Source of the DNA: Pteria penguin
Lineage: Eukaryota; Mollusca; Bivalvia; Pterioida; Pteriidae
Direction of reading: 5' to 3'
DNA: 64,000 nt
Assembly (NCBI GenBank): GCA_035048485.1
Contig: CM068585.1
Span: 54,617,910 to 54,681,909, forward strand
Position numbers and translations under genes: made by a program. The notes under the pieces are model-generated. The model did not search any database, was not told the origin of the DNA, and saw only the letters and a list, made by a program, of their open reading frames with translations. This document shows, in pieces, positions 1 to 13,100 of the stretch (positions are counted from its first letter, which is position 1; every line of letters starts with the position of its first letter).

Positions 1-984
1 AGATAACCGTGCTCTGCCCGAGGCATTTACATTTATTTAAATTTAAATAGGTGTGAGTTCTTCAAAGGATGGTATAATTTGATTTTGAGTATATATCATT
101 AACGGACCTGAATGATTTTAGATTATTAAATTAAAATTTTCAAGATCTTTAAAACAGCGATGCTTCCATCATGCCACCAGAAAGATCAATGGGTATTCAT
201 GTTACTGTCTCTGTAAATATCACTGACAAGAAAAGTGTAAATGAATGACATCTGAAACCAAATCATCCTTTTCTATTCTTCTTGCTGAATCTAATTTACA
301 CCTGACGTCCTATAAGTAATCATCCCCTACATCAATCCCTGTATTCAAATACCTCTTACGTAAACTATGGTAAATAGCAGGAAGTATCGCTCTGTCTGTC
401 TGTCTGTCTCTTTCTGTCTGTCTGTCTCTCTCTTCCGACAACGAACCAACAAACGATATAGGTACTGTACCATTCATATTAACATTTCAATGGCTGGCAT
501 CAAGGTTTACGCCCGAAAATTAAAGGAGCGCAGCTTTCTGTTACATATGCATGGTCGATCCGCCTTGAAGTTACTTCCTCAATTTCCTTAATGTGTAAAT
601 CTTATCCCCCTTTATTGCAAAGAAATGATTAGAATCAACCCGAGTGAAATTATAATTCTCGCCCCCTCCCGTCAATAACAGCAAACACAGATATCTGAAA
701 ACTCCTTTTAACGCACAGTAGAATTTACTTTCTTTTAGATAGGAAAGATCTAACTTTTTTTCTCAAAGTTAATTGTTTTTAACTTTACGACCAGTAGATA
801 GGCTAAAAACTGGTGAATTGCATGTGCATAAAAAGTATTTATTTTACCATATCACGTTGCTCGGTGACCTCTGCCCATCACAAAATGTCTTTTTTTTTCT
901 AGTTTAGGATAAAGGCTATAATCCTACTGCACAGTGACATTCTCTATGTGAAATTTTCAGCGGTTCAATATTTATTTATTTCGT
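1..984. other. no gene seen; CTGT-rich microsatellite
   Basis: I see no supported gene here. A short CTGT/TCTG microsatellite lies near 391-430 and produces a spurious Ser/Val/Cys-rich open frame. The rest is AT-rich single-copy-looking sequence without recognisable protein similarity on either strand. Confidence 0.6.
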
Positions 985-1265
985 GCAACTTTAGAAGATA
1001 GAAGACATCTGACCAAACTCTATAACACAAATCACTTATATAAAATACATAGAAACTGACATTACAAAAATATTTCATTGTACTTTAGTTACTGACTTAC
1101 GACGGTCAAGTAAAATAACAATCTTCTCTGAATTACACTAGCGCAGGGCACCGGTTTACGGGCGCCCGCCTTCGCACACATCGCAAAAGCAGCAGAAAAA
1201 GGACACAATTATTAAAATAATCCTCTATATAGAGAACAAGGACTAACAAGGTTATAGAGCGTAAG
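985..1265 (-). mobile_element. old 3'-end fragment of the YLDD-RT retroelement family
   Basis: The segment aligns by eye with the 3' region of the retroelement at 47485-47771: an ATTACAAAAATATTT block, a C(G/T)ACGGTCA block, a CCGGTTTACGGGC block and an AGCAGAA..AAGGACA block, in the same order and spacing. It is clearly more diverged than the copies at 39.8, 47.5 and 52.9 kb, so it is an older 5'-truncated insertion. No coding remains. Confidence 0.6.
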
Positions 1266-1524
1266 CGCTTTGAGGTCGTTTTATTGTAACTTAAGTGGAG
1301 TTTTGTTGTAACTGCAAGGGGAGCTTTGTTCCAACTCTAGACGTAAAATTTTCTGCGGAGTGCAATCTATATTGTGGCGATAAAAACATACTTATCTATA
1401 TCGACATAATGTTAGTGTACAATATGCTCATTTCGACCATCTGTTTCATGATCTATGATACATTAAAAAAAAAGTTAATTCCTGCATAAATAAATGAAAT
1501 GCAGAAAAAAATAACAATAATAAA

Positions 1525-1552
1525 TAAAAACATAATAATAATAATAATAATG

Positions 1553-1612
<60 letters not shown>

Positions 1613-1652
1613 TTAGTAACAATAATTATAATAATAATAATAATTATAATAA
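1525..1652. repeat. (AAT)n microsatellite
   Basis: A long run of AAT/ATA trinucleotides with a few interruptions. It yields a poly-isoleucine open frame on the minus strand that is not a gene. Confidence 0.95.
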
Positions 1653-1659
1653 AAGTTCT

Positions 1660-4600
1660 AGAGCCATAACTAAAACCCAAAACAGAAGAATAATGAAAAT
1701 TGAACACCGCTCCAAACCGTTATTAATCTCTTATAATCAGATATTCAATATGTTCAGATGCATACACTTCACCTGTTAAGGTAAATAAAGAATGCACATT
1801 AGCGAAATATCAAAAGTTTGTTTTCACAACCCTCGACCTTAGTAAATGTTACCTAAATAAAACGTTCAGAAAGAAAGATTCAATTACCATCGGGGGCGGG
1901 GGAGGTTTTATATTTTACGCATTTTGTAATATCTGGCATAAAAAAATGAAAACGGTCCGAGAAAATAGTTCTGAAGATGTAGCTTAAGTGTATGTTCAAG
2001 CAGTTATTTGAGTATCATTTGCATATACTAGAATTTCACATACAACGTTGCAAAGGTGTGAAGGTTGTGATAAAAACAAAACATTAATAAAGCACTTACA
2101 TCCCTTTCTGATAAACGTAGGTCTAGCACAAAATTCTGTCTCTTTGCCATATTCTGAAATCCCGCAATGGTAATATGAGTCTTTACATGAAAATACAGAT
2201 TCACGTTGTTTCCATGAAGTTTCATCCTGCGGGCATTTTAATAAATGCACGTTGTGATTGAGCATAATTATAAAATAATACCAAATCATGTGAGCGATAT
2301 CTATCATTTCCAACGTTAAACGCATTTGATTACTAAGCTAACAAATGAGTGTGACCCACACATAATGTGGTGTCTAAACCTGTGAAATAATGATGTACTT
2401 CCTCATACATCGGATATTGAACTATATTTGTATTTTTAAGTTCAACCGTAATTGGTACAAAAATGAGATTAGGAAATTAAACGAGCAAAATAAAGTGTAT
2501 ACGGTTAGTTACAAGTGTGTATCAAATAATATTTCTTCCTTATCCTAACACAAAATATGTATATAACAGCAATTAGTTTTAATATATTGTTATTTGTAAT
2601 TTTATTGATGTGAAACCGTAAATATCAATTTATAGTGTTCTTTGGTTTGTTGCTGAGAGGAGCTGTTGAAAATGAATTTGTACAATACATAAGAACCGAT
2701 GTTGTATAGTAGACATTCCCCCATTGCAACATCCCCCCACCGGAAAACTGACTATATAGTAGCTTTTGCCTGGCTGGGAAATAACTGGCTATGTAGTAAG
2801 ATCTCACTTTAGTAGGATTCTCCCTCCTCGATATATATTCTTCATCATTTTTGTTCAAGATGGACATGAGGGTACTTTCGTTCCGTTCTTCTCTCTCATT
2901 TTTTTTATCTTTTTATTTTTACGGGTTTACATATGCTTTTAATTATTAATCATCTTTTGGGAAAACGTGTCAGTGGTCTGGTCAGTGAATTCTGGGATCA
3001 TTAACATTACTTATCCTATCGTATACTTATCTAAGTATGTCCTTCAAAAGACGGTGACCTTTTAAATCAAGTAAGATAAATGTAAAGGTGCATGCAATAA
3101 GTTGTCCAAATCATGTTTATCGTGGATATCGCAACGTGTAATTTTCAATATTTGTAACTTATGAATTGTCAAAGTAACAGAAACTCACATATTTCATAGG
3201 AAATCGATGACGTCATAATTGTTTTACATTAGATACCATCCCAAATGGGAAATATCTCAGTTTAACGAACAGACTCAATAAAGAAACGACTCGTGTTGCA
3301 AATTGACATGTTCCCCAAAGATGATTTGGGGCAATTTTGACTATTTATAAAACATCTGAAGAATTAACATTTACTAATTTTCTTTAAAATATCTTGTTTG
3401 TGAAATTGATGATAAGAATAAATAAACAAAATGATTTAAATGTAACAATGCGTAAAAATATGGCCCCTCTGACTAGTGAAAATTTTCTAAATTAATAGTG
3501 TCCCGGTGAAATTTTAAATTAATGGCTTAGAGATGCTATTTTTCATAAAAAGGCGTTCATATTTATCTCAAAAATAAAAAAATATATAGAGAGTTTTTCA
3601 TGTATAAAAATAATATTTTTCGCATAGTTTGTTTTCCCTCACTTCTTTTGGAGAAGTGGAATTAAATTGGATCTTCTACTGAATATTATAAATTTGGAAG
3701 AAAAATCATTTAAATGGGAGCTTATCTGCATATCATGAAACCTTTTTATTGGTAGTATTTATTTTGAAACATTATAATTCAAACACACTGCAATTTTCAT
3801 TGATTCAACGACAGTTAGCGGCTTGCGTCTCATCCTATCCCAATTTCTACGGTAATCGTGTATACAAACTAAGGAGGGTCAAAGGTTCCAACAACTTTAT
3901 TTGTCGGATTCCAAGATAATTACAAGCCTTCGTCATATGACAATATGACCCGGAAATTACTTGAACGTTTCACGCTGACTTTTCTATCTTCCCCTCTAAA
4001 TAAGCTGTGTACACAAGTAGCCACACACATGCAAAACAAAGACGAACAGACACACAAAAATACTCCACAAACCATTTTAATTGTAGCGCAGATGCAATAT
4101 CGATTTTAGTTAATGAAGTAACAATCGTTGTTAAATTAAAGAAAAATCATACTCCCTGATATATGATATATAATTAAAATTGCACTATCATCGAATATTT
4201 TCGTGATGTTCCATGTCTATCATATCATATATTAAATGCTGTATATTTCCGTGGTGTTAGATACCTTGTTTTCGTTCTTTCATAATTAGAGTTATGAAAA
4301 GTAGAAAGAAAATGTAAAATTCTCCATGCATATATCAGTACACTGCTATATGTTCTTTATTTTTACAACGGGTATTGCATGCAACCAGGGGACGCTAACT
4401 TTTCCCGGGTATCTGGTCTCACCTCGATTTTATTGGGGTTCACATTTGTCTGAATATGACACTATACAAGATATTGTCCTTTTATTCCATGGACTATGAG
4501 ATATGGATAACCCTTCGGTACTATTTTACTTAAAGAAGGATTGATAAATTAACTGAAAAACTTGACTTTCTTTGTTCTTGAATTAATATGTAATGATTGT

Positions 4601-4744
4601 TTGTCTTTCATCAAAATACCTTTGGTACTTCAAATGCATAGAAATGAGAAGAAATGCAAGACAGAAAGCTGGTGGAAGTTTAAACAATAGTTTTATCGTC
4701 CTTATATAAAAAGAAATAAATTATTATAGATAACTTCCCTTAAC
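1660..4744. other. no gene seen
   Basis: About 3 kb of AT-rich sequence. The short open frames at 1996-2325 and 2625-2867 (minus) have no recognisable family, no flanking splice signals I would trust and no repeat identity. Nothing else is supported. Confidence 0.55.
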
Positions 4745-4885
4745 CTTTCCACTTCAATTTGGTAGCTCTATTTTCAGTGTATATTTTACTATTATCTTGT
4801 TTTTGTGCATGTCCTTGGTGATTTGTGTCATACAACTTTGTCAGATCTTTTCTGTTTTGCCTCTTAATCCATATATGCGTATATG
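4745..4885 (+). mobile_element. old retroelement 3'-end fragment, inverted orientation
   Basis: Read on the minus strand, the segment matches the start of the repeat at 55515-55790 (CTGACAAAGTTGTATGACAC versus a near-identical stretch there, followed by an AATCACCAAGGACATGCAC block present in both). It is therefore another degenerate fragment of the same retroelement 3' region, opposite in orientation to the other copies. Confidence 0.55.
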
Positions 4886-6149
4886 GAAACTCTGAGCTGA
4901 GAATTATTAAATTTATCATATTTTTCATCCAAAAATACAGTGACGCGTTTCGTATTTGAGTACTGCAATTCAAATGCATATTCCAACTTGCGAAGAATCC
5001 TTAAGATTTCATAAGGAAAAGATAAACGTGTTGACTGATAAAAGCATCAGTAAGAAGTTTTGTGAAATGGCCTGGACATGCTGTAAGAATGATCGTCCTA
5101 GGTAATACAATTAAACCAGTACTATATGACATGAAATATATACGTATTGTGTTTTACAAATTATTAAGAATCTAAGAGTTGTCCTCCTATGCACATAATA
5201 TAAATGACATTGTAGTGAAATGGATTGCGCTTGCTATAGTTGAACACGTATGTTTATTACTTTGTTCAACTGTTTATGCTTTTACAAATTTGGCTATGAG
5301 CTCCATTTTAGAGCCATTACTAATCTAAATACACCCGGTACATCAAATCGATATTGGTAGGTATGCTCGTATCATTATGATACAAAACACTAATAATAAT
5401 AATACTAATAAATGGGTTTCATTTAGTTTTCAAGCATAATAATCAATTATATAGAGATTTTGATAACAATATCATAAGTTAAATCTAAAGAGCATAAGAT
5501 AAATCGTCAGAATATGAACACTCATACAGACACTTAGCGTACGTTACGTTACGTTATAATCACTCCACGTACGGTGAGGACCTGATACATAGCATTGAAT
5601 GTTGGACCTGTACGACGACGCGCTTAAACCATTGGCATGCCAACGTCTACTGCAATACAGAACTACGAGTTATCTTCCTGATGTGAAAGACAAGACTTTC
5701 ATCAAGCAATTAACTGAACAAGGATGAAGAGTGCTGTCCTTCTGAACTAAATTAAATTAGTAATATCAAATATTAATTTCAAACGTTATCAGGATATCCA
5801 TTTCAATAGATCTTGGCTTTCATGTCCGATAAATTTATAACAATATTTTTCTGTTAGTTCAAATTTTGACTGATTAAATCTGAAATTAGATATTGTCCTC
5901 AAATACTAAAAGGAGACAAATCACCTTAATTGATGTGCATTTAGAATTAATGAAGAAAAGATAATGTGAAAGGGAAACCTGGTAACTTTTACTTATTAAG
6001 TCTGCAATATATGTAATTTCTCTTATTAATAATAGGACTATACGAACGGTATTGTTAATTGTCTTATCTGTGATGTCTTTTGTTTCATCTTTAGTACGTA
6101 AAACACTTAATGAAGTGGGTCATGCGAGTACTTCGTACTACCCTAATGC
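4886..6149. other. no gene seen
   Basis: AT-rich sequence without a supportable open frame. A short TACGTTACGTTACGTTA run sits near 5538-5556. Nothing else stands out. Confidence 0.5.
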
Positions 6150-6492
6150 TAGACTATAGTTCTAACACAAATAATAAAGACATTACCACACACTCAATAC
6201 GTATGAATGCCTGAATCATAAATCTTAGTTATAACAACAATATTATAGATGTTCCCACACTAACAATTCATTGGAAAGCGCGAATTATAAACCATAGCTC
6301 TAATACCAATATCATAGATGTTCCCACTCTCTCAATTTCTAGGAAAGCCGGAATTATAACCCATAGTTCTAATACCAATATCACAAATGTTCTCACTCTC
6401 TCAATTCGTACGAAATCCCGAATTCAAAATTATAGTTCTAATATTAATATCACAGATGTTCCCATACCTTCATTTCTTATGAAAGCCCGTGT
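6150..6492. repeat. ~72-bp tandem repeat, about 4.5 diverged units
   Basis: The phrases ATAGTTCTAATACCAATATC and GATGTTCCCACTCTCTCAAT recur at roughly 72-bp spacing (for example near 6247, 6317, 6389 and 6461). The units have diverged by substitutions. The array runs directly into the 18-bp array that follows. Confidence 0.8.
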
Positions 6493-7195
6493 GGGTGAAT
6501 CGGGGATGTGAGTGATATCGCTGATGTGCTTGATAACGGTGATACGCTTGATATCGTAGAAGTGCTGATATCGGTGAGGTGTTGGATTTCGTTGAGGTGC
6601 TTGATATCGGTGAGATGTCTGATTTCAGTTACGTGTTTAATATGGGCGAGGTGCTGATATCGGTGAGGTGCTTGATATCGGTGAGGTGCTTGATATCGTT
6701 GAGATGCTTGATAATGGTCAGATGTTTGATTTTAGTGAAGTGCTTGCTATCGGTCAGATGTTTGATTTCAGTCAGGTGCTTGATATTGATCAAATGTTTG
6801 ATTTCAGTCAGGTGCTTGATATGGGTCAGATGTTTGATTTCAGACATGAGTTTGATATCGATGAGTTGTGTGAAATCGATGAGGTGCTTAGTATCAATTA
6901 GATACTTGATATTGGTGAGGTGTTTGATTTCGGTGAGGTGCTTGATTTCGATATGGTGTTTGATATCGGTGAGGTGTTGGATTTTTGTGAGGTGAGCTTT
7001 TATATTGGTCTGGTGCTTGATATCGGTGAGGTGCTTGATATTGGTGAGGTGTCTGATATCGGTAAGGTGCTTGATATCAATGAGTTGCTTGATATTGGTG
7101 AAGTGCATGATTTCTGTGAGGTGATTAATTTCGGTGCTTTGTATCCTTGTAGTGTTTGATATCGGTCAGGAGCTTGATATCAGTGAAGTGCTTGA
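6493..7195. repeat. 18-bp minisatellite (GCTTGATATCGGTGAGGT unit)
   Basis: About 39 tandem units of an 18-bp motif with many substitutions and occasional 17- or 19-bp units. Because 18 is a multiple of three, long open frames appear on both strands (6579-6995 and 6629-7108), encoding repeats such as LISVRC and IKHLTD. The same composition on both strands and the absence of a splice or promoter context argue that these are by-products of the period rather than genes. Confidence 0.9.
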
Positions 7196-7789
7196 CTAGT
7201 GACTGAAATGTTCTGGGTCTTATTCCCAACGGTGGCTCCGGATGTACTGTCTTTGAGATCAAACTCTATGTCCGTGTCTCAGTAGGCGTGACGCTTAACA
7301 TTAGGTCCCTGAAAGAGAGGGCGCTTTGCAGGGATAATAAGCGTTACTAATGGTAGTAAAGTCCCAAACGAAGTTCAATCGAAAATGAAAATGATAAAAA
7401 TATATAAATCTTACGTGATTAATGAATTAAGAAAACAATATAATTAATTACTTCATTAAAAATAGAAGTAAATAAGTCAATTATAAAACAATATATCGTG
7501 AAACAGAGTCTTAGTTTGAAATAATGTCTCGATTACAAGAATTATAGAAAGTAACTTTCTAAAGGTAACCGGACATTGTCAGCAACCGGGGAGGAAATCT
7601 TACTTTCCCCCATATATCATCTATCACAGATTCATAACAGAACAATTCTGATAAAGTTATCTCCATTTAATGTATTGTCTTTTGTCTGTTTGTTAATCCT
7701 CTACCGTATGCTTCGAAGTCATTTATCTGGACTAATGATAATGTGTGATATCAGCTGGTTCGAGGTGATGGGCATTTTGGATTTATTGT
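7196..7789. other. spacer between satellite arrays, no gene seen
   Basis: About 600 bp between the 18-bp and 46-bp arrays. The open frame at 7576-7824 has no recognisable similarity and ends in the flank of the next array. Confidence 0.5.
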
Positions 7790-8778
7790 TATATCAATGT
7801 TATACAAATGTTATATCAATCTAATATCATTATAATATCAGGGTTATATCAATGTTTTATCAATTTAATGTTACATTAATGTTATACCAATACTTTATCA
7901 ATGTTATATCGATGTTATATAGCACCATTATACTATTCTTGTATCAATACTATATCGATGTTATATAGCACCATTATACTATTCTTATATCAATGTTATA
8001 TCGATGTTATATATCACCATTATACCATTCTTATATCAATGTTATATCGATGTTATATAGCACCATTATACTGTTCTTATATCAATGTTATATCGATGTC
8101 ATATAGCACCATTCTACTGTTCTTATATCAATGTTATATCGATGTCATATAGCACCATTCTACTGTTCTTATATCAATGTTATATCGATGTCATATAGCA
8201 CCATTCTACTGTTCTTATATCAATGTTATATCGATGTCATATAGCATCATTATACTTTTCTTATATCAATGTTATATCGATGTCATATAGCACCATTCTA
8301 CTGTTCTTATATCAATGTTATATCGATGTTATATAGCACCATCATACTATTCTTATATCAATGTTATATCGATGTCATATAGCACCATTCTACTGTTCTT
8401 ATATCAATGTTATATCGATGTCATATAGCACCATTCTACTGTTCTTATATCAATGTTATATCGATGTCATATAGCACCATTCTACTGTTCTTATATCAAT
8501 GTTATATCGATGTTATATAGCACCATCATACTATTCTTATATCAATGTTATATCGATGTCATATAGCACCATTCTACTGTTCTTATATCAATGTTATATC
8601 GATGTCATATAGCACCATTATACTATTCTTATATCAATGTTATATCGATGTCATATAGCACCATTCTACTGTTCTTATATCAATGTTATATCGATGTCAT
8701 ATAGCACCATTATACTATTCTTATATCAATGTTATATCGATGTCATATAGCACCATTGTACTATTCTTATATCAATAT
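7790..8778. repeat. 46-bp satellite array
   Basis: Units of exactly 46 bp, for example successive GTTCTTATATCAATG starts at 8119 and 8165, each carrying ATGTTATATCGATG and ATATAGCACCATT. About 19 units are present. The central units are almost identical, while those before 7900 are degenerate. This gradient is what is expected when unequal exchange homogenises the middle of an array. Confidence 0.95.
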
Positions 8779-8782
8779 GGTA

Positions 8783-8926
8783 AGGTGATATAGAGCGTCT
8801 AGCTCTGTACCATTTATAGAGTGTCTAGCTCTGTACCATATATATATAGAGCGTCTAGCTCTGAACCATATATAGAGCGTCTAGCTCTGTACCATTTATA
8901 GAGCGTCTAGCTCTGTACCATATAAA
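8783..8926. repeat. ~28-bp repeat, five units with internal dyad
   Basis: Five units of TATAGAGCGTCTAGCTCTGTACCAT separated by 3-7 bp of TTTA or TATATA. Each unit contains an imperfect dyad, AGAGCGTCTAGCTCT. It starts immediately after the 46-bp array. Confidence 0.9.
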
Positions 8927-8929
8927 AAA

Positions 8930-9819
8930 ACCTTAGATTAGAAATTATTTGCAGATTTTGACCTGAGCATATCTTATCCAAAGTGAAAAACGCATTGAGG
9001 TATTGGAAGGTCTAAAATTGGGGCGAAATGTCTTGTATTTATTTATTTATTTGTGTTTGTTTTGTTTGTTTGTTTGTTTGTTTTTTCTCGGGAGATTGGC
9101 ATCCAAGAAGGAGAGAGCACACATTATTTCACGACAGATGGGAAAATGAAATAATATCATCTTTATAATAAGGTTATGTCAGTTGAGTAACCATCAAAGT
9201 CACATCACCATCAAAGTCACATCACCATCAAAGTGGCATCACCATCAAAACAAGGTGATATCACCTTAGACCCAAAGTGATATGACATTATTACATTGAA
9301 CTTAAGTGATATCACATTGTTTTTAATGTGATATCATATTTTGACAGTAGATAGTGAAAGAGTGTCTGATATCAACTACAAAGGTAAAGAAAATAATCAC
9401 TTCTTAAGTGGGAAAAGAATCGAGAATTTACGAAATACAGTTATCTTCCCCTTGTATTGGTACCCGCAGTAGAATAACTATGACGTAAATCAAATCTATG
9501 GAAAGTTAACTACGGGAAAAGAAAGAGAAATTAATGTTTCCATATAAATGTTTTGCATTACAATAGTTATGACGTCATATACATACTTTAAGGGAAATCA
9601 CAAATGTAACTCTGTACAACGAACACCACAAATAGCCGAAGAAAGCAGGTCGCACATGCCTGCGATAAATAGGAATATCATAATTCGCAGTAGCGTGACT
9701 GAGTTAGAGGATATGTATCAACCTGTTGAAGATACCCTCGCTTCTGTTATCTACGATCAAATGTGTGTCAACGTAGAGATATTGATAACCGTGTGGGTAG
9801 CTGCAGCGAAATCAGTCAG
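8930..9819. other. upstream region of the GM2A-like gene; simple repeats
   Basis: Contains ATTT/GTTT microsatellites (9035-9087), four copies of a CACCATCAAAGT-type 17-bp unit (9190-9250), and several GTGATATCAC palindromes (9253-9350). An open frame at 9548-9841 overlaps the gene start in another frame and is not supported. The promoter should be in this region, but I cannot point to a defined element. Confidence 0.5.
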
Positions 9820-10002
9820 ATGGACAAAATGTTTCGGGTGATTTGTATCGTGTTCGTCATAGCGGTGGTTAGTGCTGAACATTTGTTCTACAAGGAAAAG
9901 GAAAGGGATACCATAGAAGATGAGACCGAAGCGTTGATGAAATTATTGTCTCTTAATGCCGTGCCAGAACGATTCAGGCCAGAAAGTTACTTTGCCAAAA
10001 CT
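9820..10002 (+). CDS. GM2A-like: GM2A-like exon 1: signal peptide and linker
   Basis: Encodes residues 1-61, ending KT before a GTGAGT donor. Holds the signal peptide and an acidic/basic linker not found in human GM2A, which makes this protein about 24 residues longer. Confidence 0.85.
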
Positions 10003-10058
10003 GTGAGTTTACAAGAAAATTAATAATAAAAACCATAGATAAATAAAATAAAATGCAA

Positions 10059-10106
<48 letters not shown>

Positions 10107-10135
10107 ACTAAATGAATAATAAGAGAATAAAAAAG

Positions 10136-10166
<31 letters not shown>

Positions 10167-13100
10167 ACAAGTAAGTAAAATAAAACAAAATTTATTTTCA
10201 GTCAACAGCCTTTCTTACACGTGTAGTGAAATTTCGATCAGAAAGTAATTTTGAGACAAATCTGAGTTTAAAAACAAATTAAAGTGTTTCGATCATTGAC
10301 TCATTTGTTTCATGATTGCTTTTATCCAATTACCGACTCTGTTGGTTTTTTTTTTTCACAGTCAGAAAAGTATTTCAGAAACATCAATGGAGTTTCAACG
10401 TATTCAAAATTTTGTTACTGGTCTCTTTATGATGTAGAAAGTTGAATTTGTCCAACTTACCTTTTTTAAATTGATGAAAATGACTTATATATTTATTCAT
10501 TTTCCACGTTCACTTTTTCAAACGGCGTGTTGGAGTACGACACTTCTTATAAATACTATGCCCTTCAACACAGAGAAACAATTTATGGTACAAAGACCAG
10601 ATTCCTGTCTTAATTTTGTTTACAGGGAATTTTATCTCGTGTAGAAGCTTTTTCTTGGAACAAGTGCGGCGGAAGCTTGGCAGAAATAACAGAGTTAAAA
10701 GTGTCTCCTGATCCTCTTGTCTTGCCTGGAGATTTACAGATCACTGCCAAAGGTGCAATCAGTGCCGATACCCTTGATTCGCCACTACAGGTAATTAGAA
10801 ATTACGAAAAAACGAATATGGTTTACTCATATCCATTGAACACTTTTAAACCATTTTTTAACCAAACATGTTAAGTGTATAAAACAAGTGAATGCTAAGT
10901 GCAACCTTTTTTTAAATGTATGAGACAAGCGGTTGTTTACTAAAAGTGGTCATCATAGATTAACTGTAAAGGGGGCAAATGATTTGTACAGGTGACCTTT
11001 ATGACAGATAGGGACATGTACGACTGGTGATTGTTTAATACAAGTGGTCGTTATGACAGGTAAGAATATGTAAGATAGGTGATTGCTTAATACAGGTGAC
11101 CGTTATGCCAGATGAGAATATGTAAGACAGGTGATTTTAATACAAACGATCGTTATGGCAGGTTAAAATATGTAAGAAAGGTGATTGCTTAATACAAGTT
11201 GTCGTTATGGCAGGAAACAATATGTAAATCAGATGATTGTTTCATACAAGCGGTCGTTATGGCAGGTAAAATATGTAAGAAAGGTGATTGCCTAATACAA
11301 GTTGTCGTTGTGGCAGGTTAGAATATGTAATACAGGTGATTGCTTTACACAATAGGTCGTTATGACATGTAAGAATATGTAAGACAGGCAGGTGATTGCT
11401 TAATATAGGCGACCTCTAAGATGAATTCTCCTGTTTATGAGATGGTTATATCTGTAATGATTTATATAGCATGTTTGCCTACTTCACATGTTTATATCAA
11501 AATTATCAAAGCTATAATAATCGGGGTCCGGTGCCATAAACTGAAAATATACTTTTAAGTCAAAAATTTCATTTTAATTTATTCCATTATCAAACATTCA
11601 AATAAATTTTATACAGAATGGTTTAATTCTATTTGTAAGTAGAATAAAACTAAATAAAATCCAAATCCCAGTTATTAATTCATTGATGAACAGAAGAATA
11701 TGAATTTTTGACTCAAGTATATTCTCAGTTTATGACGCCGGACCCTTGTCTTCAATAATGATTTGGTTTCTTTTTTGGTTTGTTTGTTATTTCGGGTTTT
11801 TTTTTTTTTGGGGGGGGGGGGGGGGGTGGGGGGGGTTGTTTTTTGTTTTTTATCTTTTGTTTGTTTATTTAATTTTTTTTCTTTTTGTTTGTGTGTGTGT
11901 GTTACCAACATCTGTCTTCAATAAAATCAGCTATTTCTATGGCAGCAAAATCTCTTTAACCTGTGCACTCAACACCGGACTGACTGCAAAGAATTTTTTT
12001 TCACAGGCAACTTTAGATATCAAGAAGAAGGCAGCGGGTATTTGGATCAAGATCCCATGTGTAGGTGATTTTGGATCCTGTACGTATGACGACTTCTGCG
12101 AGATCCTCAGTGGTGTGGGAGACTGTCCAGATGCCATTGTCTCGTCCGGACTGGGATGTAACTGTCCATTCAAAAAGGTATATATCATGCAGAGTATCGG
12201 ACAAGAGCTAATTGGTCGAATTTTACACTTCAACAAAGAAAATTGCAAAACGTGATGACAATCGTAATTATCTATAGTAATAATGATACACTTGATTGAT
12301 TTATTGATTATTGTTTTACGTCACACTACTTTTATTACAAGTAAATGGTGACGGCATCTGCCTGATGGATTGCATAGAAATTTATACCTTTGCATCGGAC
12401 CCTCCCGAAGCAACAAGGCGTCTCAGTTTTACTGACACTAGACCTAGGTTTTCAACGTCTTGTCCGAAAAACAGGGTGCATGTGCTCATTGGGAGATTCG
12501 AACTATGTAAAAATGAATCAAGGGGCTAGCATCTCATCCGCTGAGCCACACCGGCTTGGAATCGCTTGGCACTTGTCCCCGTGTTTTAATGTCTTCTATA
12601 CGACGGTCCCATCTATAACGCCTTGCAAAGTCCAGATAAGGTCAGAATTCACTACTATCTATCTGTTATGCCCCATCAAGTCCAAACAAAGTCAGTTTTC
12701 ACTGTCTCCTGGGTTCGGATGTACCCAGAGATAAAAGTCCCCCTTCGATATCTCAGTAGATCTAGATAAAACTCTGCTTGTAAACAATGTTTCACTGGGC
12801 CACCGATATATAGCTCTAGAGCATTTTCAACTGTACGCATCGTACCGCACTATAGACGTTTGGGCGTTTTTCAACGAGCTACGGAGATAATTTCATATAT
12901 ATGGTGACGGCATCTGTATGACGCACTGGGGGAAGGGGGTGGGGGGGGGGGGGGGGGGGTTCCGCTGTATAGGTCCAAAATGAGGTCAATATGTAACTGC
13001 AAAACTATATACTTGCAATGATGGTGTGACGTAAAACAAGAATCAATCAAACAATGAGTGGTTGACAATATGCCCTTTCAGGGAAGATGAGTGAGTTCGA

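Noticed and set aside
1453..1707. Poly-isoleucine frame
   Set aside because: Product of the (AAT)n microsatellite.
6579..7159. Long open frames on both strands as candidate repeat proteins
   Set aside because: They arise from the 18-bp period of a minisatellite; both strands are equally open and there is no gene context.
7901..8152. Open frame rich in Tyr/Cys
   Set aside because: Translation of the 46-bp satellite; no independent coding signal.
7790..8926. Regular repeats as a CRISPR-like array
   Set aside because: Units are contiguous tandem copies without unique spacers, and the genome is eukaryotic.
9548..9841. 97-aa plus-strand frame upstream of the GM2A-like gene
   Set aside because: Overlaps the real start in another frame and has no signal peptide or homology.
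10020..10205. Leu/Phe/Tyr-rich frame as a membrane peptide
   Set aside because: Product of (TAAA)n microsatellites; the same applies to 48465-48803 and 50706-51068.
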